Counted from the first letter of the stretch, positions 12,901-28,745 are shown. The stretch is DNA of 64,000 bases from Oryzias latipes (GCF_002234675.1 NC_019870.2:5216485-5280484), one strand, 5' to 3'. Notes: generated from the sequence alone by a model not told the origin. Numbers and translations are program-made.

Positions 12901-15900
12901 GTTCTGCAGAAACTATAAAGTGATAGTTTTGTTTTGTTTTTAATTTAAAAAAAGGCATAATCATAATTAAAATACCACTTAAAACACTTTGAAAATAGAT
13001 TAAAAACATGATTGGGGTTGGACTTTAAAAAACAGGGGGAAAGACTGAAAAATGACTATAAAAAGGGAGGAACAGGCGGTCCAAACCTTTCTGACTCTGT
13101 TAAAAATGAATTTCCAAATAAATCTGAAACTTTGTTGAGTTATCTATGTGTCCAAATACACACATCAAGGATTTATTTTATATTAAAATTAGCAATTTAC
13201 TAATCATTGGAATCATTTGATGTTAATTTTAAAAACTGCTGCATTAGTTTTATTTCCGCAGCACACATTCCAGAAAATTTTAATTATGTGAGTAATGGTC
13301 TTCAAGTTTTGGAGATGGAACAGAAGCTTCTGCAACAGGAAGTGTTCATTCTATGTCTTTTTTTCCCACCTTTATTGCCGTGATTTTGTGATTCAACATG
13401 AGTTAAAAAAACTGTTTATTACTGATTTAGCAACAGAAAATGATTTACCTTAATTAAAAAGTTTCAGTTCAATGTGAAAACTGCTTTTACCTTAAGGAAA
13501 TATTTGAATTTCATGAAAAAAATGACATTTAAATATATATGATCATAATATACAAATATTTTTTGTTTGGATGCTTTTGCTGATTACGTGTTAAATTTGA
13601 CTTTAAAATGAGAGTTAATTTTCTCGCTGGCACCTGTCTTATAAGAAAAGACTGCAGCCTATAAATACCCATCAAGCCTCAGCCTTACCCCATCGCTTCA
13701 GGTCATGCGAGGGATGGCCTGGACGGGAAGCTGCTCACCTGCTGAAAGTGAAAAGGAGGCGTTCAAAGACGAGCACCGGGCCTGTGCTGCTGAGAATCGT
13801 CAGCGGCTGACCCGCCAGCAGGCAGAACACCGCTCCGGCCAGCGCCGTTCCCAGGAAACTTTCCAGCACTCCCTGTAACCCATAAAAACCCGTCACACAA
13901 GCAGGCCAAACTTCCTCGAAAGAGTGTGCCTAATCTAAAGTAAACTTCACGCCACTGTCTGTGGAGTTTTCCCTCATAAGTCATGAAAAGGTTTTGTTCT
14001 TCAAACCCATCAGACCTGTTGGGAGGGAAGTGAGAGAGGAGGAGTGATCCGGGATTGATAGCCGTCATTCAGAAGCCGTGCTGAGGCTCCAGCGGCTGAG
14101 TAATCTGGATCTGAGGTTATTTACAGCAAGGGGCAAATCCCTGCATGGAGGGTGGGTGTGTGTGTGTGTGCGACAGAAAGAACCGCCGGTTGGCTCACAC
14201 AGCCTCCAGAGTGAGCGCAGCTTCAACTGTTTATTATTAGTTAGGAAAAGATCTGCAAATGGGAATCAACAGTTGGGACAACAGATGGATCCAGAATGAG
14301 CCTCTAAGCTCTAAATTAGCATGGCTTATCAGCTGAGGACTCCTTATTAAGTTAACATGGAGGGATGGAAACCGTGAACGCGACTCAGATTCACCCCTTC
14401 AGGAACTCCACAGCAATTTTGCAGTGTCACAGTGCCCCCCCCTCCCCTCAGCGCTGTGCACAAGAGTTTCTTCACCCTTTCGTGAAATGTCAGGGACACT
14501 TTCATATCACTGAGATGTAGCCTGTTTGATCACATTGTTGCACTTACAACAGATAAAAAGTCCAGATAACTCTGCTCTGATCTCCCCTGCAAATCTGGAG
14601 CTTTCACAGAGTGACGTGCGATTCGGCCTTGGAAGACCTTCCAACATGACGGGGCTGATTTCTTTTGATGTTTTTGAGCGCAGGGAATTTTCTTTCACCT
14701 CTGTAAAGGGATTTTGTTTATCTTCAGATCTTATGTTTTATTATAATGAAAGGCCATTAAAGTTAACTATCACTAAACTAGCTGTAAATCAGTGTAATGG
14801 CAGTTACGTTTGAGCCTCTGGAGGGCAAATGTGTTTTTGTAATAATTAATCAGTGAGTTGCATTACTTTTGCCCCACGGCACTGCTCAGATTTGGACTTT
14901 TAGAAATCCATTCAGAATAATCAAAGTCTTTCGTTTCTGACAGACAGCTTTAAAACGCAGACTGTTGGTGGAGGGCGGGGCTTTACCTGCATGTTTTCCG
15001 TCGCGTCTCCAAGCAAGCCTCCAAACGTGATGGCGTTGGTGACGGTGCCCAGATAAATGAACAGAATGGCAGACAGAGACTGGATGTGGAGCGCATCAAC
15101 AAAGTCGCTGGCGAAGAATGGCAGTTTCCTCTTTACGTCGAGGACAAGACCCCCACAAAACCTTTAAGAAACACATCCGTTTACAATTTAAGTTAAACCG
15201 TTTTAAACGTTTCATAAAGAAAAGGAAGCTTTTAAAAGAATTTCAGCCAAGACATTCTTGTTCTTTAAAGAAAAATGTTTTTATTAATGGAAGAATTCCT
15301 GCCTAAATGCTCTTTCTTTGTTCAAGCATCACATACCTTTACTGATACAGACATGATAGAGCCTAATTAAACTTAAACTTATACTGAAGGACGTGATTTT
15401 ATGAAACATCAAAATTTTCCTACTTTTTTGTCCACTGGAGCTCCTCTCCGACTTCGTGGCCTCCCCCGCCGCCACCTCCTCCGTTCCCCGTGTCGTGAGG
15501 CGTGTCGCCGTTCATCTGAGGCGCGTCTAATCCAGCATACATGTTTTTCCTTAAAAAAAAAAAGAAAAAGTTACATAAGTTGAAACATAATAAAAAAAAA
15601 CTTCTGTATGTTATTCCTAAAGAGTTCAGAGCAACTAGGGGAGGTTCCTGAACACCCCCAGCAGGGCAAGTATTCAGCCTCTCTGCAGAAAATTTGATAG
15701 CTGCTCCTTTTGTGGAGGATTTATCAAAGCATTAAAAATGAGATCAAATACCTAAAAAGGTTTTACCAAATAAACAAATATACTGTCATTCAACTAGTTA
15801 ATTCACAATTCATTACTTCATAATTCATAGCTCCATGTTAGGGTAGCATTAAAGTAAAGCAGGGGTGTCCAAACTTTTTTCAAATAGGGTCAGATTTGGT

Positions 15901-18900
15901 GGGATCAAAATGTGTAAGGGCCAACATTTGGCCTGACAATGTTTGAGCACTTATATTAACACTAAATGCAAACGAACAATTGAACGAAAGTGTATTGCAA
16001 TGGCATATGTTTAATATCTTTAAGTAGAAGTAGTAGTAGTAGAAGAGAAAAGCAAACAATTTCACCTAAATGATTGTGAACTCCATATTTTAGCATGTCT
16101 AATCTTGTCTTTAAAACAGTCAATCTCTTGGCATTTTAGGCAGAAATAGTTTTTTTGTATTTTGTATTTTTGTATCTCACTGAAAAAGTACTCCAATTTC
16201 CACTTGTCCTCGAAGAGGCAGCCCTTGCTGTCAACTTTTATTTTTTTTATTTACAGTCAAAATTCAGAATTGAACTACAAAGGGTTGTGCAGTAATATTG
16301 CCACAGATTTAAAATGGCTTATGATTTAATTTAGCCAATCACAGTCAAGAAATTACGGTTTTTAGAAAGTGCTGGGGGCGGCATTTTATTGACTTTATGA
16401 CAGGAGCATGCAGGCTGGTAGAAATTCTCATGCAGCCTGCATTTTGCCCACGGGCCAAGCTTTTGACAAGCCTGAAGTAAAATATTTAAATAGTTTAGCT
16501 ATTTGATAAATCTGGGAATGTGCAACATTTCTGATTACCACGCTGCATTTACATGGACGAAAGTAATCTGAATGAACGCCTGATCAGAAAAAAAATGTAA
16601 ACACGCCATTCGGAATAATTTGGCCCGAACAGACTCGTTCGGATCAAAATTTCTTTCCGATCGAGATTGGTGGGTTTGAGTGCGTTTTACATATTTTTTT
16701 CTTTCTTATGTTAAAGATTCTGTTTTGCTGTTGGTATTTAACTTTGAATATTGTCTCATTCTGTAAAGCACTTTGTGTTACTTAGGCTTAAAAAACGCTT
16801 TCTAAATAAAGTTTTAGGGGCAGACATGCAAAGCTAGTAGTACCTGAACACTAGGTTATGACTTACTTGTACTTTATCCCTTTAATACTAAGTTTATTAA
16901 ATTTAAGTTATAGTTTACATAACTCACATATCCTGAAATATCTCATTAACAATCGGCGTAGTAAGCATAAACACTGGTTGCTATGGGAAAAGGGAATAAT
17001 TACTTTAATGAAAAAGCCTGAAAATTGGTAAACAGATTCACCAGCTCATTACATGAACAACATTGTATGGTTACTATGGACATTTCCCCTTCCGTAAAGC
17101 AACAGCTTTTAAGCAAAGTGGGATACTGCTAAATTAGTGGACAGGGTGCAGGGGGCATTACCGGAGGGTGTATATGGGCAAGACAAGACAGCAAGACAGA
17201 CATACAATGCAAATTTATACTAAATAAGTTCAGTGTTTAAAATAAATGGTAGGACAAACATAAAAACAATAAGTCAATTGAAAAAAGTATATATCTGTAC
17301 ATTTTATAAGAACTTTAAATTCAATTTGCCTTTCAAAAAATTAATGTTTTGTCATTTTTTATGCGATACTATTTTTCAGATAGAATTGTTGCTAAAATAA
17401 AAGTTTGTGTAAAACATTAAATTAAACTAAAAATTTAAATGTGCCGTTTCTACACATTAAAAATAACACTAAGACCATTTGAAAGATATTGAGGAAGAAA
17501 TCCATTTTCAATTGTCTGTGAAATTAGTCTTTAAGACAGATAACTCAATCATAAAGCTAAAAGAACCCCAAAAGAAAATGTGATTTTTTTTTCTATTATA
17601 TTTTTATATATATACATTTAGTTTTTGGTTTTTGAGAGTACTTTAACATCTGACAAAGTTAGGATTTGCTTTGCTCTCCAATGTGACACACTTGCTTAAG
17701 TCAGCATTCTTGTGGCCTTATTTGGTGTTGCACGACTTCTGGCTTAACCCAAACTTTTCAGGTCAGTTTGCTGACATTCCAAGTCCAGTTTCAGCTAAAC
17801 AATAAAAACAAAGCCATTAGGATTTTTGTGGGGAGGTTTTTAGGTCAAGTGTTGCCAATTGTATTAGATGGTGTGAAAATCAAAACCCAAGTTCACTGCG
17901 TTACTATTATGACAAAGCCTTCCATCCTACCCTGTTCAAATGACTGATTGTTTGAGCCCCTGATGTCAGGAAAACTCATGGACTATGATTAAGCCAAGGA
18001 GGCCACATAGCACAGCAAAGAGTATGAACTGCGTTTTCACCTCATGGAAATTCTAATTGCATTTCCTGAAAGGTGAAAACAACTTTTAGATTTATGACGA
18101 TGATCGTGAAATATAACTTTGGCTGTAAAGTTCTTTATGACAGACAGCAGTGGAAGCTTTGTTCACAACTTTTCATGAAAGACAGCTGAAAGCTACTACC
18201 TAAATGGAGCAATTTTTTTTATTGGCCAGGAGTCTGCTGAAAAAAATAGAAAGTGTGTGTTTTGCTAGCACATTTCTGTAAAAGGTCTGTGATGAACATG
18301 CTTTGTTTGAAATATTTTTCCACATTTACTTTAAGACAAGAAAAAAGCCCACCTTTAATAATGATGAAATAATAAAAGCTGAAGAATAATTTGTGAGTAA
18401 GTTTTTTCTCAAATGTTGAACAGTTTTAACTCTAACACTAAGCACAGGAGATTTAGTTTAGGGATGAAGGCCATGAGACATAAGGGACATTAATACACTG
18501 ATGACTTTGTTTATTTGGATTATGCCGTGGATTACAGCAGACCTTTTGTCTGAGGAGGGCAGGGACTTGGGTGGCTCAATCCTGATGTCAGGGTCCCATT
18601 CGCCGGGAGGCAGGACGATCACTTCATCCAGAAATTCGTCGATTCCAGCCAACAGGTCCTGTCTGTCCTTTGCTTTGTAAGCAATGTCATGGAAGACCTG
18701 CAGGCAAAAAGCAACGCGAGAAGCCTCTTTAATTATAATAATGGAGCTCCTCCTTGATTTATCTAGACTACAAAAGAAAAGAGAGGCAAATCAAAAAAGC
18801 ATGACCTCCCAAAATTTCCAAGACCCAAATATGCCATTATGTAACTCTTGAGTTTGTCTTTCTGTATCCTTCTGTCGTCAAAGGCACAGAGAAGCACGAG

Positions 18901-21900
18901 GTGATCGGTGAAAACCCCAAACACGTGACAAGCCAGTATCACTAACACGGTTCCTGGAGAGCCACGAGGGTAAAGTTTAACTTGAGGATATTCTGTTAAT
19001 GTGCAATTTGATGGAAGAGCCGAGTTCTGTGGGAAAATTTGCTTTTGAGCAATGCTCCAGGCAGAACAGAGAACATTCTAGGGTCCAAATACAAGAAACG
19101 TAAAACAAACCAAAATGTGCACGTTTATTTAAAACGGAAGTTTCAATCCAGAGAATTTTTTGGCTTCAACTGCTGACAGAAACGTTAAATTACATTCCAG
19201 TGATGAATAACTGAAACATCTCCCGACCCGTTTGCTCCCATGTTCTTGAGACGATCTAAAAATCCATCAAAAACAGCAGATTTCCGTACAGTCACCACAC
19301 TACTTTGCATAGTTTTACCTGGCAAAATGGGATACAACTGGTACTAAACCACTTCAGACGCTGGTGCATCATCTAAAAAAGCTAAAACTACGAGTGACAG
19401 CAACATTTTTCCATGAGGTTTTTCATTTTTATTCAGGCTGAAGGGGGACTGAGTTTCAGTCAGAGTACTGCATCTTTGCTCATTTACCATTTTGAGCTGA
19501 TAGTAATGTGTTACTGTGCTTGTAGGCAGCTGTGGTAACCAACTGTACTACAAAAAGAGCAACACATTTTTGTTTACACAGCTACCACTCAGAGCTTGTC
19601 CTTCATTTCAAGGGGCGGGTTTGAAGACAGACCCCCTTATCATCATTAAGGCTACAGTTAAATTTTCCTTTTGATAAGGCCTAGTTAATGTTTACCTTAG
19701 TCGCCCCGAGCAAAACCCTTGGTTGCGCTGCTGTTGGACTACATTGCTTTGTCCAGTGATTCACTGAACATCTTTCTGCACTTTGCATTCCTGACAAGAT
19801 ACAAACAAATACTTCTTCCAGTTTATAACTCGACCTTTTCCTATTTCTATAAAGAAACTTTCTGCGTTTGTTTTTTCTCTGCAGCTTCAACCATCTAAAG
19901 ATTGATGCCGTTACATACGGTGGTACTGTTGGGAGGTTTATTTGTGTTAAAAGGTAGTCATTGCTCTCAACCGTCACCAAGTGCATGTCTTCATCGAAAA
20001 CTAAGCTCAAAATTTGATTGCAGTCTTTTGGTTACTTGTCACAGAATTTTTGAATTTTAATTAATTATTATCCATTTAGCCTTTGATTTAGAGTCCCCCG
20101 CCAATCATCTTTTGATCTATTATTTTAGCCAAAATTTAAAAAAAAAATTGTTTTCTAGGACATAGTTTTTGCAGAGCAGCAGTGGTTCATTAGAAATTCA
20201 GCCTTGAGTTGTTGGTGGGATGTTTGGTGCTGAGCAACCCCACCAATCTATCAAAATGATCTCCCGCTAGCTCACAATCCCTCAAACTTCCGCTGCAACA
20301 AAATGGGGAGCTGTATTGGAGCTATCCAGCCGTACAGTTTTGAGCCAGATGCTGAATTTTAATTTGAAAAGTCATCTGCTCTGTAATCATCAAACAGGTT
20401 TTGATAGCAAATCTAGGCTAATAACCCAAGGGTTGTACTGAAACGTAGCTTTGTGTGCCAGTGGGAACTGTGTGCATGACACATAAAACCAATCAATCAC
20501 AATTAGCTTGTCAAATTGAAAGATCGTTATTGCTTAGTTTTACCGTCTTCTCGTGATGACATCGCTTCAAGCTACGCCTTATCATAGTCTTTTAAGTTAA
20601 CCCCATCTCCACAAATGTATACAGATATTGTCATCACTGGCAATCATCCCACCTTTGCTCGCAGGGGAGCATGTTTAATGGAAAAGACATGTAGCTGAGT
20701 GAATGAACCTCTGTATACAGAGTATTAATTCAGAGACTTTATCGTTGGAACCTAACCTACAGTTTTTAATGATGCCTTTATCAAATCTATACATTAGACA
20801 AAACAAATTTAAAATTTACGGTTGATAAAAAGATTAAACTTCCCAATTTTATGTTGTCAACTTCGTAATATCCATTAGCTTATCTTTATTGTAGTAAATA
20901 CTAAGTCAATAAAATACTCAACAACAGTATAACTTAAAGATTCAACAAATCTTTCAGAACAACCAAATTTTCCACATTTTCTCTTCTGTCCCACAGGAGA
21001 ACCGTGTTTGTACCCTCTGTCACCTAAATGAAACAGAAAATGAAAGCCATTTTTTGCTTTATTGTCCCATCTATCACTATCTGAGAAGTGAATTGTTCTC
21101 TGGTTTCTATTTGTTTGATATGTGAGATGAAGAAAGATTGAGACGTTTGTTAATGTGTTTCCAACGGCAAGTTTTTTGTTGAAAGCTTGGGAACGCCCAA
21201 AGACCTTTTATTTAAAATGATGGAAAACCTGTCTGTCTATTGTTTGTCTCTTTGTAAGTCCATGTGGGCTGGGCACCTTATGTGGATGACACTAAAAAAA
21301 ATAAAAATCTAAATCAGAATCCTTCCAAAAGCAAAATCTACAATATTATTTCACTGCACAGAGATTACCATTTGGAAAACAATTAAACAGAGGCTTTTCA
21401 CATAAGAACTGACCTCATCCGACATCAGAGTAGCAATGGCTCTTCCAACCTCTCGATAAGACTTTGCTTTTCCTTTGGGGCCCAATAGGATAAAGAGAAA
21501 TCTATAGAACAAAAACTGATTGTCAGAAATGAGGAGTTGGTGTTTTGCAGCACAAATTGTTCCAGAATAATATGCTACCTTGTGGGCACAGGTACTTCAG
21601 TGAGTGCTCCAAACATGACGGCCTGCTGCAGGCGAACAAACGCCACAAACGGTGCTTCCAGGAAATCCACCTCGCCAACCAGCACGTTGGATGCCTCAGC
21701 ATCTCTGGGCAGCTTCTTCATGAACTTATTCTTCAGCTGTTAGGATGGCGGCAGCAGAGAAGAAAAGGTTTCAGGTCACAGTGTTCAGATTACAACGTGT
21801 TAAAAATCAGAGTTTTATAGAAAAGAATATATTTAAGTGAGTCTGACTGTTTTGGACAAGCACAGAGAAAGAGGCAGTTCCTGCCCTGTCCTCTAATTAT

Positions 21901-24900
21901 GTGCTAAACCACAGCTGAACTTCGTGCCATCTAATCGACACACTTTATTGCAGCGCATATCTAAAGTCTACATTGTGTTCTTTCTGAACTCAATAAAAAA
22001 AATAAAATAAAAAGATAGCCCACACAGCAAGGAGAGACAATGTGAAAAGAATTCCTCAGATTTTCTGCAATGCTGGAAGGATTAGCACGATTTGATAGCA
22101 GGCTCAGCCCCCTAAAAATGGAATGCTGTATGCTCCAACGCTGCTACGGCGCTCAGAAACATCTCAAAGAAAGAAAGGGATCTGTCTGAGTGTCTGCTGG
22201 ATTTGTCACAACAGGCCTGATTCACGAACCTGAGAGTATCCCAGTATCAGACACCACGAGACATCACGGAGTCTCGTGTCACTGCCCAAAGGGGTCAGAC
22301 ATTTTTAGCCTCCATAGAAGAGACATTTTAAAAATGAATTCATATAACCGGCGTAAACAAACGTGCAGGAAATGATTAACTATAGTGTTACGATTTGAAG
22401 GCCGCCGCTTCTTTAAGAGATCTTACAGTTTAATGGCTTCTTTGAAGTTCTTATCTGAATAGGCTGTTCCTTTTGGAGTGATACCGGTGAGATAAACTGC
22501 AGGACAGACATTAGGGAAAATCTGTTTTTTGCTGTAAAAATGGGTGCAGCAATACCTGATCCTTCTCCGGTTTGTCTGAGAAATCGCTCAAACTGTTGGA
22601 GGTGAGGTTCCGGTGCGAGGGGGTTGGACTACCTGCAGAGAGGGGAGACCCAGTTTACCTCAACAGCAAATGACGATATTTTTTTGGAGGGGGAGAAAGG
22701 AGGAATAACAAAAGCTAGAAGTGTCAACTAAATGTGCTAAGCTTTAGGGTTAATGCCAGGCGCTCATTCATTCAGGCTGTCCAAAGAGACATCTGTTGCT
22801 GACACACGCTTAGGCAATTCCTGGCAACCGATTGAGGGTGTAAACTTTGACACCCCAATTAGTAATCCCACTGACTGACCCACTGTAATGTGCAGTGACG
22901 TAAAAAAAAAATTTAAAAACACATTGCATGCTACTTTAGATAGCAGACAAGAAAAAAAGCTGAAGACTGTTGCAACACGTGGTTTCCAGTTTGTGGTCTC
23001 TGAACTTTTTTGCCCCCATTCACAAACTCCACACATGCCTTGAAGCTGGAGGGCAGTGACCTCACTTACAAAGGTATCCCACGCTGGAGCTCCTCATGAC
23101 CTCACATGGTTCCAGAGAGTCTTGTGGCGTTAAAGAAGGCACAGGATTGTCGAGGGGGCTGCGTGCTGTGCCGCCCCCCACCCCCCACCCCAGCCAATAG
23201 CAGGACGAAAGAGACAGCATTGATCCAAGAGGAAAGGGAAAGGGGGAGAAAAAAGGTAAAAAAGAAGTTGTAGGAAAAAGTGTTAGCAAAAGTCAAGTAA
23301 GAGATTTTGTTAGAGACCATGAAATCATAGTGCTGAGATCACTGACTGTATAAGAGAACTGGACCGAGCAAGTGTGATGTCACCAGCTCCAACAAAATTA
23401 GTCAATTAAGTCGCCTTTTATTTTTTTACAATACGGACGGCACCATCTTGGAGCCAGAAATTTGCCATTAGGCAGCGATTAGTTCAAGTCAGTCTGAATC
23501 AATGTTTCTATGGAAACCAAATCGCCAATCAAGAGTAAACTTGTTGTGAGGAAACATCCTTACCACTTGAAAGCAGGCCAGAGAGAACATGTCAATCAAC
23601 CGTTTCAACCGTTCAATGGGAGACCACCGACTTTTGATGCATCTAATTGGCTAGTTTATTACTTGGAAAATTGCTATTGTTAAAAAATAATGATAAGATT
23701 ACCAAGAGCATATTTAAAAAATGTCTCACAAAAGAATAGTGATTCTGGCAAATATAATCGCTGTTTAGTTTTCAATGAAAGTCTATTACTTTGTTTCCAT
23801 TGTCCTATGCAACACACAATCGTATGGCCACTTTTGTTTATGTGGGTTTTGGGATTCCATGTTGACTACGCAAGTTTTTAAGTCAGTTTTTGACATATAG
23901 GAAGAAAATGTGCGTCCATTGAACGCAAGTTAAACAGTTAAACCAGCTGAACTTTGACCAATCGGGGATTCAGATTTGGCAGTGAGGTATGGAGAGCGTA
24001 CTTTTTAATTCATGGAAGTGCCAACCGTTTGTAAATAATCTGATCATGGAAGACAAATTAATTGCGGATTGTTCCAAGACTAAATTATGTGACACTAAGG
24101 TTGTATCCGAATTCTCACTCTAACCCCCCCAACTTCTAAAAAACTATATAGTGCAGCACTATATAGAGCCCTGAATTTCAAAAGCAATTCAGACACCGTG
24201 CTTAGTACTTTTTTTTTGAAACAGCGGATATGACGTCTTTGATTTCATGAAGTTAAAATCTAATTAATATGAAGGTTTTGCGACGATTATTTATGAGTCC
24301 ACCATCTTCTGAAGATAAAAACGTTGATGGTTTATTAAAAAAATACATTTTTTTAAGCAATGCATTGTGGTCTATATTCGCCGATCTAGTGAGCATCAAT
24401 GCACACTGGTTTATTGCAAAGACGTCTGGGAAATTGGGGACTTGTTTTGGGAATTGTAGATTTGGACTGCACTAGAAAATGGAAAACGCACAATATAGTG
24501 CACTGTATAGAGTTTAGGGTGGGAATTCTGACATAGTCAAAGTCAGGATGGAGCTGTGAATCTGGAGCAAGATTTGCACCACTTTGATATGTCCACGTGT
24601 CAAGAACATGCTTTTAGCAAGTCACATTTATGAACGTAATTTATGAGATTTTGGCTTCTTGGGACCAGCAGGCACTTCCTGTTTGGAACGCGAGAGGGGA
24701 GGAGTTAGTCAGTCCAGTTTTCATATATAGCCAAAGGCGGAGATGGACAGAAATATTGGAGTGGAAACATTTTAGTACGGAGGAAGCCTGGAAATGTGTT
24801 TTTTTTTTTTACCATTCTCCTGGCTTGAGAACAGCCTACTTGCACTGGAGACACTCTTTCCGATATCGGCGAGTGAACGGAAATTGGACTTCTTGGTCTG

Positions 24901-27900
24901 GTGGCGATGCTTCCTTAGCAGTGTGTACATGACCTTCTCCTTGAGGCTGGCCTTCAGCTGCCCAGACTCAACCTGGCTGTCGATGATCGTCTCTGCAGAG
25001 CGAAACATTGGTCAACTCAGAGGCTTCTTTGAGGTTGTTGTTTTTTTGTGAATGTCGCGCAGCAGCGTCTGCTTACCGACCACCTGCGGCAGGGTGGTCC
25101 CCTCCATGTCCAGCTTAACTGTTCCCTTTTCAATGAATGCTTTCAGCTCCATCAAGCTGTGCAGAGACAGCGTGGCAACGTGGGGCTTACTCCAACGCTC
25201 ACCACCCTTCTCCACCTTCTCCTCAAACTTAATCCATCTAAAGACAGCAATAAGATGAAGGTGAGCATTGTTTCTGGATGCTTTGATGCCATGATATCTA
25301 AGCCCAAATGTGGAAGAAGGCATCTGCACATATTTAAACCTGTGATCATTCACTAGTGAGATGCATGATCAAATTTAGAGTCACCAGACGGAAGAACTGG
25401 ACTGAACGTCCAGACCACACATGGTTTATCAAAATAAAACAGGACTTTGTTACCATGACCAGTAAGCTTTACTCCGAGGGTAAAGCTCAGGGACATGGAA
25501 TCTCGCAATTACGCCTCATATGTCACCACAACAAAAGACCATTCTCCTGAGGCCTAAGGATGGGGTTTCTTCGAAGGATAGAGTGTCCATCCTTCTGGCT
25601 GCAGCTCAGAGGCCTGTGACCAGACATCTAAGCTGAGGGAGGAGAGATTGGTGACTATGGAGATAATTTCCCCCTCATTTTAAATTAAACTCCTAAAAAG
25701 AAAAAAAAAGGGGACGGCATCACGAAAGATAAGCTTGTCGGAAGCTAGAAAATTCCTTATTATGTGCACGGATGTAATTCCAAGAATGTTCATCAGATAC
25801 AGCAGAGGAGTACTGGTCATTATTCAGTTCATCGACTTCATCTGACGCTCCAAGTTCCTGTAAGAACAACTAGTCCTATTTGGACCATGTGGGAGTTCAG
25901 CCTTTTCCTGCTCTCTCAGTGAAGGTACTACAAATCCCAATCAGATAAGAGTTTTCTGGACCATGGCCCATTTCCAACTACATACACAAATCATGATGGA
26001 ATTGTGTTCTACTCTTGGGATTGGGAAGCAGGAAGTTTGACAACAAGTTGCTTGATGGAGCAGCTGGTTCACACACGAGATGTTCAGTACCGCAGGCTTA
26101 CCTGGACGTCTCCTTCCATTCCAGCTCCTGCCCGTCCACGGACAAAAGCTCGTCCAGCTCTGTGAAGAGCTGAGGAGGCGGCGGTCCGTCGTCTTCCTCT
26201 CCCAGGATGAAGCGAATCCGCTCAGCTGGAGAAACTGCAGAAACAAAACCAATTATTCCCATCAGGTTTTTTTAATTCCAAATTTACCACGGTCATTACA
26301 ATCACAACTAAAAAGTCAAATACTTGTATTAATTTGGTACAAATTTCACAACTAACATGATAAATATGAAAACGGAAAAAGTCACATAGAATTACACTTT
26401 AAATTTGGGAACAACCTTAAGAGGAAGGCGTCTTAATCCCACCTCTGATCTATTGGTACTTTGGTATTTTCCCTACACCTAAGGCTCTTACATTGTTGAA
26501 GAAATTAAAAAGTAATTGGCCACAAAAACTAAACGTTTGATGTTCACTTTAAAAGATCCTTCAAATCTTTACATTTAGATGGTGAAATATCAACAGAGAT
26601 GACTATGGCTGTTTTTCCAGTCTCAACTAATTTTTTTCCCCCTCTAAATCCTGCAAATAAAATGTGTTGATGAGGAGTCAGGCTGCTTAACTGTAAGTGT
26701 TATGAAGTGAAAGCTTCTGCATAGATGATGGAGGCTCTTATGGGTTTCCTGAACAATCCTGATCAGCTGTTATAGAACAGAAAACAGGATGCAAACTTGC
26801 TGCTTCATCTAAAGTCAAAACCGGAAATTACTACTTAAAAAAGAAGAAGAAAAATTGTAGTTTCCAAAAAGGTGTCTTCAAAATAAAACATTTCTGGTTT
26901 TTCAGAATAAAGTTTTTCTTGGCATTGGCACTTGTAACCGTACATTTCACCAAACCAATTACATTATTCAAAATGAAATCATACAAATGCTTTCTTAAGT
27001 TGTCATTAAACTGTAAAAAAAAAAAAATCACAACAGTATGAATGAGCTCAAAAAACAGATTCAGAGAAGACAAAGTTGAACTGCAACAGAAAGGTGGATA
27101 TGAACCTTTCTTCAGCTTTGGTGAGAACTGGTAGCTTCTTCCAAGCTCTAAAAAAACTGCTTTTTTTTTTTGAATAATAAGATTACAACAGAATAGCAAC
27201 TTCCAAAAGCAAAAGCTTTCATGTATTTAAAGTCCTACTTCAATAATCTTTAATTACGATTATGCTGTTTTTAGCCAAAATAAAAGAACCCGTGTCGTTT
27301 TCAAGGACAGTTTTTGCAGAGCGGCAGGAGTTCATTAAAAATTCACCTCTGAACCACCATCTGTCCCCTGCCTCTTCCCTGGTGGGGGGTACGGGCCCCT
27401 TTGGAGCGGCGGCCGTGTCCCCGGGGTGCCGGCTTCCTGGGCCCGGCGGTGCTCTCTCCGCGCGGTGGGGGGGTTCACATTACATCTGAGCCGGGGGTGT
27501 TGGTGTCCCTGGGGGGTGGGTTCTGGTCCTTGCTCCTGAGCGCTGGGCCCCGCCTAACTTCCAACTGTGGCCGAGCCTGGTCGGGCCATATTTACAACAC
27601 CCCTTGTGGGCCCTCTTTTTTCCCCGGGGTTCCCCCCTCCTGGGCGGGGGCGGCGGGCCCCTGCCTTGCTCCTCCCTGGACCAACCGTGGGCCGGGCGGA
27701 TGGCTGCCTGGAGTGCGGGGCGGGTCTCCCTTGGGGGGTCCTGGCTCGTACCTGGGGTTGGGGCGGGGGGATGCCCGGAACTCCTGGGTGGTGGTGGGGT
27801 GCTCATCTGGGGCTGTGGGCGTCCCTCTCCGGTGGGGCCCTGCGTTGGGCTCTCCCGGCGCGGCGGGGGGGCTGTTCTCCTGGTTGGGCTGGGGCGGCCC

Positions 27901-28695
27901 TCTCTTTCCCTCTGTGCCTCCCTGCTCTCTGGCTCTGGGGGGCCTTGCGGCGGTCCTGCTGGCCCTGGCCTGGGTGGCGGGCTTGGTCGCCCGGGCGGCG
28001 GTTGTCCCCTGCCGGTTTCCGTGTGGCGTGGGGGGATTCCGGCTGCCGCTGCTGCTGCGGTGGGGGTCTTGGGGTGGGGATGGCTGGGCGCTCTCCTTCC
28101 TTCTTTACACATTCCACCATCCATATTAGAAGAACATGAGCACTCACCTGAGCACGGGTGTTGGCTCACCTTTGCACTGGCGGTTTGCGTGACTGAAGGA
28201 CTGAAATGTTTCACACTAGTTGGTTTTAAGGCATAAGTATGCGTGTGAGCACTATCTGTTTTGTGTACATGTCGACAGATGGACATTTTTGCAACTAGCA
28301 GGTGTGTTTGACACTTGGGTGTGTGTGTGGACAGGCTCCGCCCTTTTTGTACTGCATTTGAGCCTTACCATGGTGATTAACAACCAGTAAACTTGTTGCT
28401 CTATGCTGCTTCATGGTCTTATCCCCCTTCCCCTCCTACTATCACCCTCCTTCCCCCCCTCTTTCTAACGTCCCTCTCTCTTCTTCCCCTCTTTCCTTTT
28501 CCGTCCGGTCCAACACCAAAGGTCTTCAAACATGTTTGAAATTAATAAAGTTTGGCCTCAATTACAAAAGGGGTTTATTCAGACATACCTTTGGTTTGTC
28601 TGAAGATTAATAACCCCTCTTGTTAAAGTAAAATATGTCCAACACAAGAGGCCCTCAGCTCTCATCTGTTTGCCCAGCTGTTGGACAGGACAAGG

Positions 28696-28745
<50 letters not shown>

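Larger units (their letters stand above)
22633..24812. other. slc4a4 intron 6
   Basis: Repeat-bearing intron: family-B copies at 23335-23640 and about 24640-24740, and a MITE at 24101-24536. Purine/pyrimidine-rich stretches occur near 23175-23260. No exon was recognised. Confidence 0.6.

Noticed and set aside
27401..28286. Long overlapping ORFs of up to 268 codons on both strands
   Set aside because: They lie wholly in the GC-rich retro-insertion, where stops are rare by composition. Translations are low-complexity Gly/Pro/Arg-rich on both strands and resemble no family.
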